From positions 1-8,399 of the forward strand of contig CAMWLH010000076.1 of assembly GCA_947175045.1 (NCBI GenBank): a stretch of 8,399 nucleotides of DNA. The letters are read 5' to 3'. Position numbers and translations under genes: made by a program. How positions within the stretch are numbered: position 1 is the stretch's first letter; each line of letters starts with the position of its first letter. Of this stretch, positions 1 to 4,299 are shown in pieces. The notes beneath the pieces are model-generated. The model was not told where the DNA came from. It did not search any database and worked only from the letters and a program-made list of their open reading frames with translations. This stretch comes from an uncultured Clostridia bacterium. GTDB taxonomy: Bacteria > Bacillota > Clostridia > Oscillospirales > Ruminococcaceae.

Positions 1-561
1 AAAATAAAAAAGAAGCTGGCGGAACTGAAAGAAGCTATCACGCTGCTTAAAACGGCGGAGGGCAGGCGGGAATTTTACAAGAAGTACAAGGAGATAATAC
101 TCTACTTTGTTTTCGGTGTGGGAACGACCATAATCTCTTTCGGCTCGTATTATCTGATAAGGTGGATATTCCCCGACGCGGAATCCGTGCCGGTGTGGCT
201 CAGCTGGATATTCAAAATAACCTCGGGGCTGGGGATAGAGAGCAATACGGCTCTGCCCGTTATCGGCTCGTGGGTGTTCTCGGTGACGTTCGCGTTCCTC
301 ACCAACCGCGTGTACGTCTTCAACAGCACCGCCAACACCTTTGGGAGAGTGCTCCGCGAGGCGGTGCTGTACTACGCGTCGAGGTTGGTCACGCTGATAA
401 TGGATCTGGTGATAATGTTCCTGCTGGTAGACCTCACGGGGATAGAAAACCCGCTCTATGAGTTTGTGTGCAAGGTCTTTTCAAACGCGCTGGTGCTTAT
501 CGTGAATTTCGTGCTGAGTAAGGTCATGGTGTTCCGCAAGAAAAAGGAAAAGAAAAAGTAA
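1..561 (+). CDS. GtrA-family membrane protein, 5' end outside window
   Basis: The frame is open from the first base of the window and stops at TAA 559-561, giving 186 visible residues. Four hydrophobic segments can be seen, starting at about residues 32-57, 80-100, 122-142 and 158-175, and the chain ends in a lysine-rich tail (FRKKKEKKK). The pattern matches the GtrA/DPMS-like family: a first helix beginning ILYFVFGVGTT, a second ending in FAFLTNRVYVF, and a last helix followed by LSKVMVF. Family members are small membrane proteins of cell-surface polysaccharide synthesis, proposed to move or handle lipid-linked sugars. A GTG at 118 is not the start: it would remove half of the first membrane helix. 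The charged 31-residue stretch before that helix could be the protein's own N-terminus or the end of a glycosyltransferase domain fused to GtrA. Family is confident; substrate is unknown. Confidence 0.82.
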   Translation, partial: KIKKKLAELKEAITLLKTAEGRREFYKKYKEIILYFVFGVGTTIISFGSYYLIRWIFPDAESVPVWLSWIFKITSGLGIESNTALPVIGSWVFSVTFAFLTNRVYVFNSTANTFGRVLREAVLYYASRLVTLIMDLVIMFLLVDLTGIENPLYEFVCKVFSNALVLIVNFVLSKVMVFRKKKEKKK

Positions 562-566
562 AATAA

Positions 567-588
567 AAGCCGCGTGTCAGCGCGGCTT
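567..588 (+). terminator. Terminator-like hairpin after the GtrA gene
   Basis: An 8-bp perfect stem (567-574 with 581-588, AAGCCGCG/CGCGGCTT) closes a 6-base loop 5 bases after the stop codon. On the + strand it is followed only by TTCC, so the U-tract is poor. On the - strand the same stem is followed by a T-rich run (TTTTATTTTA), so it resembles a terminator more in that direction, although no - strand gene is visible here. Position suggests it ends the GtrA transcript. Confidence 0.4.
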
Positions 589-602
589 CCGCAGTCGAGC
601 AG

Positions 603-625
603 AGCGAAACGAAGTGAATCGGAGC
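603..625 (+). repeat. Short diverged copy of the dispersed repeat
   Basis: These 23 bases match 1480-1502 at 20 of 23 positions, sharing the core AACGAAGTG flanked by AGCG and CGGAGC. A third copy of the core is at 8382-8399. Only this core is clearly shared here; the flanking arms seen at 1445-1561 are absent or too diverged to recognise. It lies just upstream of the tetR promoter. Confidence 0.55.
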
Positions 626-645
626 GTTAGTTCGGTAAAAGCCTA

Positions 646-674
646 TTGACAAGATAAGAAAAAAGTGGTATCAT
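646..674 (+). promoter_or_regulatory. Promoter of the TetR-family gene
   Basis: A perfect -35 box TTGACA (646-651) is followed by 17 bases and the -10 box TATCAT (669-674), preceded by TGG, which makes an extended -10. Transcription would start near 681, about 29 bases before the start codon. The 29-base box-to-box sequence matches the trp promoter at 5887-5915 at 25 positions. No clear palindromic TetR operator was found around it. Confidence 0.8.
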
Positions 675-709
675 TATAAAGCGGAAAACGACAAAAAGGG
701 GCTGACATT

Positions 710-1309
710 ATGGAGGACGCAACAGATCTGCGCGTTGTAAAGACCCGGCGCACGATACGGAACGCTCTTGTCGACCTTATGTCGGAAAAGGAGCTTGCTG
801 CGATAACGATATCCGAGCTTTCGGCGAGGGCTGAGGTAAACCGAAAAACGTTTTACAGGCATTATCGGACGATAGCGGACGTGGTGTCCGAGTTGGAAAA
901 CGGTATACTCTCCGAGTTTTCGGAGATACTCAGAAGCGATAATGATTCGCTGCTGAATATCGGTGCGGTTTTCAGAGATATAAGCGCACTGGTTGAGCGG
1001 CGGCGGGATTTTTTCGTAAGGCTGATGACCTACAATCACGACCTGTTCAATAACGGGAAGATCAAAGCAATGCTGCGCAAGACCCTGTCGGTCTCGCTGC
1101 GCAAGGCGGGGGCGGCTATGGACGAGAAGTCGATGTCGGCGGTCTCGGAATTTCTTATTTCGGGAGTGCTGGCGCTCTATGCGGATTGGTTCGATAACGG
1201 CTGTGAGGGCAGTCTGGAGCTTATAACCGATATTTCGGTGCGAATGGCTATCGGAGGGCTCGGCTCGTATCTTTCCGCCGCGGAGTTGTCCGCGGTAAAG
1301 CTCAAATAG
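710..1309 (+). CDS. TetR/AcrR-family transcriptional regulator
   Basis: This is a 199-residue protein starting at ATG 710, with a purine-rich ribosome site AAAAAGGGG at 693-701. The N-terminal DNA-binding domain spans about residues 10-57. Its helix-turn-helix runs over about 32-52 and contains ITISELSARAEV followed by NRKTFYRHY, the typical TetR recognition-helix signature. The rest (60-199) is helical and resembles the ligand-binding/dimerisation half found in small Firmicutes TetR proteins. Length is normal for the family. It has its own promoter at 646-674. The next gene, bioY, begins 275 bases downstream with no convincing promoter of its own, so read-through from tetR is possible. The ligand and targets cannot be read from sequence. 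TetR proteins usually repress a neighbouring gene or themselves, so bioY and the AEC permease are candidate targets, but this is inference only. Confidence 0.88.
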   Translation: MEDATDLRVVKTRRTIRNALVDLMSEKELAAITISELSARAEVNRKTFYRHYRTIADVVSELENGILSEFSEILRSDNDSLLNIGAVFRDISALVERRRDFFVRLMTYNHDLFNNGKIKAMLRKTLSVSLRKAGAAMDEKSMSAVSEFLISGVLALYADWFDNGCEGSLELITDISVRMAIGGLGSYLSAAELSAVKLK

Positions 1310-1343
1310 CCCAATATGGGAACGCCCGCAAGGAGCGGTATAA

Positions 1344-1420
1344 CGCTCACGCAGCAAAGCAGCTCACGCCAAAAGCAACTTCCGCAAAGAGCGACGCAAG
1401 CTCACGCGGCAAAGCAACGT
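1344..1420 (+). repeat. Degenerate direct repeats between tetR and bioY
   Basis: Three related units beginning CGCTCACGC or AGCTCACGC and followed by (G)CAAAGC or AAAAGC start at 1344, 1361 and 1399. A related motif, CGCGCAGCAAAAGCAAC, lies at 8304-8320, upstream of the other copy of the inverted-repeat element. This makes it likely that these units are the left flank of the same dispersed element. No open reading frame fits here. Confidence 0.5.
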
Positions 1421-1444
1421 CTGCGGAGGTCAACATAACGCCCA

Positions 1445-1561
1445 CGCAGGAAATTTTCCGCAAGCCGCCGTGAAAGCGCAGCGGAACGAAGTGGAGCGGA
1501 GCTTTTACGGTGAGCTAGCGCAAGCGACACAAAGTGTCGTTTGCGGCGGTGCGGAAAATTT
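1445..1561 (+). repeat. Dispersed inverted-repeat element, three-way-junction fold
   Basis: The outer arms pair over 18 bp: 1451-1462 with 1550-1561 (AAATTTTCCGCA and its complement) and 1465-1470 with 1544-1549, with a 2-base bulge at 1463-1464. Inside are two hairpins. One pairs 1468-1477 with 1501-1510, overlapping the outer stem by 3 bases. The other pairs 1521-1530 with 1534-1543 around an AAA loop and directly abuts the right outer arm. Bases 1445-1497 match 8347-8399 at 49 of 53 positions, and weaker similarity extends left to about 1391 (8291 in the other copy). There is no transposase, so it resembles a MITE or a REP/ERIC-like intergenic element. It ends 12 bases before the bioY ribosome site and would form part of the bioY leader RNA if transcribed. 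Confidence 0.75.
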
Positions 1562-1584
1562 TAAATTCAAATAAGGAGAAAAAG

Positions 1585-2145
1585 ATGAACAGAACAAAAG
1601 AGAAGAAAGTTAATGTGCGCGCAATGGTGTTTACGGCTATTGTGGCGGCGCTGATATGCGTAGCGTCGCCGTTTTCGATACCGCTGCCGGGGCTTGTGCC
1701 GATATCGCTGGGAACGTTCGCGATATATCTCGGGAGTGCGCTTCTCGGCGGCAAGCGTGCGACCGTCGCGGTGGCGGTATTTATACTTATAGGAGCGGTT
1801 GGACTTCCCGTGTTCACGGGATTTACGGGTGGCTTCGGCAAGCTGCTGGGAGTTACGGGCGGCTACATAATAGGGTATATCCCGTTGGCGTTTATCACCG
1901 GCATTTTCGCAGAGAAATTCAATAATAAGGTGTTGTTTATGCCCGTGGGAATGGTTCTGGGAACGATCACGCTGTACGCTTTCGGAACCGCGTGGTTTAT
2001 GATCGCCACCGGCTCGGGACTGCTTGCGGCGCTGGGGAGCTGCGTGGTACCGTTCCTTATCGGAGACGGCGTTAAAATCGCCGTGGCTACCGCTATCGCA
2101 AAGCCGCTTTACGCAAGACTTAACGGTTACCTGGCTGATATGTAA
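1585..2145 (+). CDS. bioY: BioY, biotin-binding subunit of an ECF transporter
   Basis: This is a 186-residue, highly hydrophobic protein with about six membrane helices, the usual size for BioY. It starts at ATG 1585, 6 bases after AAGGAG (1573-1578). A longer GTG start at 1534 would run through the repeat hairpin and has no ribosome site. Family signatures are visible: VPISLGTFAIYLGSALLGG at about 38-56, GAVGLPVFTGFTGGFGKLLG at about 70-89, GYIIGYI at 93-99, YAFGTAWFM at 131-139 and CVVPFLIGDGVK at 153-164. BioY captures biotin outside the membrane. It works alone at low activity or with EcfT and the EcfA ATPases, none of which are in this window, so a shared energising module elsewhere is likely. 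No biotin-repressor (BirA) palindrome is evident upstream. The AEC permease follows after 11 bases, which suggests co-transcription. Confidence 0.93.
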   Translation: MNRTKEKKVNVRAMVFTAIVAALICVASPFSIPLPGLVPISLGTFAIYLGSALLGGKRATVAVAVFILIGAVGLPVFTGFTGGFGKLLGVTGGYIIGYIPLAFITGIFAEKFNNKVLFMPVGMVLGTITLYAFGTAWFMIATGSGLLAALGSCVVPFLIGDGVKIAVATAIAKPLYARLNGYLADM

Positions 2146-2156
2146 GAGGCAGGTTT

Positions 2157-3104
2157 ATGAAGTCCGCTTCGGTAATAGCATTTCAGGCGGTCGTGATGTT
2201 CATACTGATCTTTGTCGGCTATTTTCTGTATAAGAAAAAGCTGCTCGGCGAGGAAGCCACAAGACAGCTCTCAAACATCACGATCTCCATAATAAACCCT
2301 ATCGTTATCTTCAATTCCTACCAGACGGAATTTAACTCCGATATGCTGCACGGGCTGCTGTGCGCAATGGCGCTGGCGCTGGCGGCACAGGGTATACTGG
2401 TGGCGGCGGCGCACATTGCTGTACGAAAGGGGAGGGAAAACAGCTCGACGGAGCGCTTCGCCCTTGCCTACTCAAACTGCGCGTTTATGGGCATACCGCT
2501 CGTCGAAGCGGTTTTCGGCAGCAGCGGCGTGTTCTTCCTCACCGCCTATATAACGATGTTCAACATTTTTATGTGGACTCACGGCGTTTTCGTTATGAGC
2601 AGCGAAAAGGGCGGGGTAAAGCAGTTTGTGAAAGTCCTGGTCTCTCCGTCCGTGCTGGCGATAGCGCTTGGGCTGATAACCTTTTTTACGGGACTTCGGC
2701 TGCCGCAGATCGTGCAGCTTCCGCTGGACTATCTTGGGGCTACCAACACTCCGCTCGCAATGCTGGTCTCGGGAGCAACGATAGCCAAAGCGGGGCTTTT
2801 CGCGGGATTCAAGCAAAGGCGCGTTTACTATGTCCAGATGTTCAAACTGGTGATCATTCCCGTGTTGCTGGCGGCGCTGTTTGTCCCGCTTAGGATATTC
2901 GGGATAAGCGGAACGGTTATAAACGTTGTGCTTATAGCCGCGGCGGCTCCCACCGCCTCGGCTACCATAATGTTTTCCTATAAATACGGTCACGACGCGG
3001 AATACGCCGCTCACCATTTCACCGTGTCCACTATACTTAGTATACTCACAATGCCGTTGATACTGCTTGTGGCGGAGCTTATGACGGGTCTGCTTGTATC
3101 GTGA
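2157..3104 (+). CDS. AEC-family permease (auxin efflux carrier-like)
   Basis: This is a 315-residue membrane protein with about ten hydrophobic helices, the usual length for the AEC family. ATG 2157 follows GAGGCAGG (2146-2153). Family features include an N-terminal helix ending in VGYFLYKKKLL, then ISIINPIVIFNSY in helix 2, AYSNCAFMGIPLVEAVFGSSG at about 104-124, and a second half with GATNTPLAMLVSGATIAK and a late AAPTASATIMFSYKYG. The paired N/C-terminal half-repeats, each with a conserved Asn/Pro crossover region, are typical. Bacterial members export or import carboxylates such as malate, or amino-acid-like anions; the substrate cannot be assigned here. The gene begins 11 bases after bioY and has no promoter between, so it is probably in the same transcript. 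A link to biotin, for example a precursor or a metabolite of biotin-dependent carboxylases, would be speculation. Confidence 0.88.
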   Translation: MKSASVIAFQAVVMFILIFVGYFLYKKKLLGEEATRQLSNITISIINPIVIFNSYQTEFNSDMLHGLLCAMALALAAQGILVAAAHIAVRKGRENSSTERFALAYSNCAFMGIPLVEAVFGSSGVFFLTAYITMFNIFMWTHGVFVMSSEKGGVKQFVKVLVSPSVLAIALGLITFFTGLRLPQIVQLPLDYLGATNTPLAMLVSGATIAKAGLFAGFKQRRVYYVQMFKLVIIPVLLAALFVPLRIFGISGTVINVVLIAAAAPTASATIMFSYKYGHDAEYAAHHFTVSTILSILTMPLILLVAELMTGLLVS

Positions 3105-3141
3105 TGTATAATTTGTGCATAATTACCAAAAAAATTATACA
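3105..3141. repeat. AT-rich inverted repeat after the AEC gene
   Basis: A perfect 10-bp inverted repeat, TGTATAATTT (3105-3114) and AAATTATACA (3132-3141), flanks 17 bases directly after the AEC stop codon. It lacks a T-run, so it is a weak terminator candidate. It could instead be a protein-binding palindrome upstream of the promoter at 3162. Confidence 0.45.
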
Positions 3142-3161
3142 AAATTTGGTGGTTATAGGTG

Positions 3162-3190
3162 TTGCAAAATCTGCCGTTTGATGGTATAAT
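3162..3190 (+). promoter_or_regulatory. Promoter of the candidate small RNA
   Basis: A perfect -10 TATAAT (3185-3190), preceded by TGG (extended -10), lies 17 bases after the -35-like TTGCAA (3162-3167). The start site would be near 3197. No ribosome site plus reading frame follows before the terminator at 3322-3354, which argues for a non-coding transcript. Confidence 0.7.
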
Positions 3191-3196
3191 TATAGA

Positions 3197-3354
3197 GTAA
3201 TAAATATCTGAAAGATAGTATAGTAGCTTTTTGCTAACATACTTCTTAATATATTTTCCCCAATTATTTAAGCCGAACAAAACTGTTTTTCCCCAAACAG
3301 TCGGCTGATTGATTTGACTTACCGCAGACACCCCCTTGTCTGCGGGATTTTTTT
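3197..3354 (+). ncRNA. Candidate small RNA with C-rich loops
   Basis: A self-contained unit of about 158 nt runs from the predicted start of promoter 3162-3190 to a strong terminator. It shows three hairpins. The first is long: 3202-3207 pairs with 3251-3256, 3212-3215 with 3244-3247, 3217-3221 with 3239-3243, and 3224-3227 with 3233-3236 around a TTTTT loop. The second pairs 3271-3275 with 3302-3306 and 3282-3288 with 3295-3301, with a 6-base bulge and loop TTCCCC. The third is the terminator, with loop ACCCCCTT. Unpaired C-rich stretches occur three times: TTTTCCCCAA at 3254-3263, the second loop, and the terminator loop. Many Firmicutes regulatory RNAs use such C-rich segments to pair with G-rich ribosome binding sites. 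I do not recognise a named RNA family. The transcript could instead be the 5' leader of the gene at 3547 if termination is regulated. Confidence 0.55.
3322..3354 (+). terminator. Strong intrinsic terminator of the small RNA
   Basis: An 8-bp perfect stem CCGCAGAC (3322-3329) and GTCTGCGG (3338-3345) closes the loop ACCCCCTT and is followed by GA and seven T (3348-3354). This is a textbook rho-independent terminator on the + strand. It lies 218 bases after the AEC stop, too far to be that gene's simple terminator given the promoter in between. Confidence 0.88.
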
Positions 3355-3402
3355 ATGTAAAAAATTTAATATCAAAACAACATTTGCCATTCAGCAATTT
3401 CC

Positions 3403-3408
3403 TATAAT
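3403..3408 (+). promoter_or_regulatory. Possible -10 box for the small surface-protein gene
   Basis: TATAAT at 3403-3408 is a perfect -10 sequence. The best -35-like hexamer, TTGCCA at 3384-3389, is only 13 bases away, which is too short for a normal promoter, so the site is weak or helped by an activator. It would give a leader of about 130 nt before the start codon at 3547. Confidence 0.35.
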
Positions 3409-3480
3409 AAAAAAGCCGTGCGGGCAGAAAATAAATTAGCGCAAAAAAAAGCAAGGATCATGCCGGAAATCGTCTGTAAC

Positions 3481-3520
3481 GCGCATTGCGGGGCGGCTTT
3501 CGGACAGCCCTGCGGTGCGC
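3481..3520 (+). other. Strong hairpin in the 5' leader of the 3547 gene
   Basis: Bases 3481-3494 pair with 3507-3520 over 14 uninterrupted positions, three of them G-U wobbles, around a 12-base loop (GGCTTTCGGACA). No T-run follows, so it is not a terminator. It ends 14 bases before the ribosome site AAGGAGA (3534-3540). It could stabilise the mRNA, bind a protein, or be part of a larger leader element. I do not recognise a known riboswitch. Confidence 0.55.
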
Positions 3521-3546
3521 AATCCATTATAATAAGGAGAATTATC

Positions 3547-3828
3547 ATGAAGAAATTTATTTCTTGTATAGCCGCGGCGGCGCTTGCGGCGTTTATGACG
3601 GTTTCCGTGTCCGCTTCGGGTATTGGCAGCGCGATAGGCAACGCGGTCGGAGACGCTGCAAGAGCGGGCGGAAGGATAGCCCGCGACGCGGCGGACGCAG
3701 GTTCGGATATTGTCGATGATGTAACCGGCGGCGGCTCCGACAACACCTCGGGCGACACTTCGGGCGATAACTCGGATACGACTTCGGGTGACACCTCCGG
3801 CACTACGTCTTGCGTTATTTGCGGGTGA
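3547..3828 (+). CDS. Small secreted protein, truncated by an in-frame TGA
   Basis: This encodes 93 residues from ATG 3547, 6 bases after AAGGAGA (3534-3540). Residues 1-24 form a clear signal peptide (MKKF, then an Ala-rich hydrophobic core, ending SVSAS). Residues 25-55 are a Gly/Ala/Asp-rich amphipathic stretch (IGSAIGNAVGDAARAGGR). From about 61 the chain is a low-complexity Ser/Thr/Gly/Asp linker made of TSGD-like units. It stops at TGA 3826-3828 just after SCVICG. As it stands the product would be exported but not anchored. The same frame resumes immediately after the TGA and runs into an anchor domain, so this is most likely the N-terminal part of a broken wall-anchored protein. The function of the N-terminal part is not recognised. 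Upstream in-frame starts are rejected because the signal peptide and ribosome site both fit 3547. Confidence 0.65.
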   Translation: MKKFISCIAAAALAAFMTVSVSASGIGSAIGNAVGDAARAGGRIARDAADAGSDIVDDVTGGGSDNTSGDTSGDNSDTTSGDTSGTTSCVICG

Positions 3829-4071
3829 GCTTCCTCATGCTACTTTTCTTCGGCCTATTCACCCCCCCCCGCTGACCCAACTCCTCCCGACGATACAAGC
3901 ACCCCCGATGATACAAGCACTCCCGACGACACAAGCAAACCCAACGGCATAGTTGCGGGCGCAACCAACAAGAACCCTACAACGGGTGTTACCACAGGCT
4001 TTGCAGCCGCAGCCGCAGCGGTATTCGCAGCAGCGGGAGTGACCTTTACCACCGTCCGCAGAAAGAGCTGA
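3829..4071 (+). pseudogene. Detached wall-anchor end of the 3547 surface protein
   Basis: The frame of the 3547 gene stays open after its TGA up to TGA 4069-4071, 80 more codons without an in-frame ATG, GTG or TTG near the beginning. It reads through a Cys/Phe/Tyr-containing segment and three Pro from a run of nine C (3862-3870). Then come three PDDTST-type repeats (3886-3939), the sorting-like motif NPTTG (3973-3987), an Ala/Val-rich membrane stretch and a basic end (RRKS). This is the standard architecture of a sortase substrate's C-terminus, and a good terminator follows at 4107. It fits one original gene of 174 codons, 3547-4071, interrupted by a nonsense codon. Alternatives are a sequencing or assembly error around the odd 3805-3870 segment, or recoding of the TGA. 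Confidence 0.65.
3886..3939 (+). repeat. Three tandem 18-base coding repeats
   Basis: Three units of 18 bases (3886-3903, 3904-3921, 3922-3939), each CCCGAYGAYACAAGC plus three variable bases, encode PDDTST, PDDTST and PDDTSK. They form the stalk just before the NPTTG anchor. Such repeats change copy number easily and act as spacers across the cell wall. Confidence 0.85.
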
Positions 4072-4106
4072 CAATTAACCTAATTCCGTAAAATTAAGTA
4101 AAAACC

Positions 4107-4147
4107 GCGCTCCCAAGGCATTTCTTGGGGGCGCATTCCATTTTTTT
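4107..4147 (+). terminator. Terminator after the 3547-4071 surface gene
   Basis: An 11-bp stem, 4107-4117 with 4124-4134 (GCGCTCCCAAG/CTTGGGGGCGC, one G-U pair), closes a 6-base loop. Seven T follow at 4141-4147 after a 6-base gap. It ends transcription 36 bases after the anchor-coding frame, which supports treating 3547-4071 as one transcription unit. Confidence 0.82.
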
Positions 4148-4204
4148 GTACAAGTGTTAGAGGAAGTTACAAAAAAAATGCATAAAATGTGTGTAAAATG
4201 ACAC

Positions 4205-4233
4205 TTGATTTTTTGGGGGTTATGATGTAAAAT
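4205..4233 (+). promoter_or_regulatory. Promoter of the 477-residue surface protein
   Basis: TTGATT (4205-4210) and TAAAAT (4228-4233) are separated by 17 bases, giving a start near 4240 and a leader of about 60 nt. A 7-base inverted pair, CAAGTGT (4151-4157) and ACACTTG (4201-4207), overlaps the -35 box and could be a distant operator, though it may be chance. The AT-rich stretch 4158-4200 contains no gene. Confidence 0.55.
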
Positions 4234-4299
4234 AAATCTTGAGGATTTAGTGTTTGCTATCATACATAATTTGTGTTAAATTTTAAGGAGGATTTTCTT

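Noticed and set aside
674..1357. Open frame of 227 codons on the - strand opposite tetR
   Set aside because: It is a shadow of the TetR gene, rich in Arg/His/Gln with no family signature, and it has no promoter or ribosome site. The + strand protein is clearly TetR.
1391..1561. A biotin riboswitch or BirA operator before bioY
   Set aside because: The structured region recurs next to trpG, so it is a dispersed repeat rather than a bioY-specific control element.
1534..1584. GTG start 17 codons upstream of bioY
   Set aside because: It lies in the inner hairpin of the repeat and lacks a ribosome site. ATG 1585 has AAGGAG at ideal spacing and gives the normal BioY length.
3011..3331. Open frame of 106 codons on the - strand across the AEC end and the small RNA
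   Set aside because: It would run antisense through the strong + strand terminator and hairpins, with no ribosome site or family similarity that I can see.
3418..3546. Upstream in-frame GTG or ATG starts for the small surface-protein gene
   Set aside because: They would put 30-43 residues before a clean signal peptide and run through the leader hairpin. AAGGAGA points to ATG 3547.
3826..3870. Selenocysteine at the TGA in SCVICG-TGA
   Set aside because: The Cys-rich context is suggestive, but no convincing bacterial SECIS hairpin follows within about 40 bases, and the surrounding protein is a low-complexity surface stalk. A nonsense change or sequence error is simpler.
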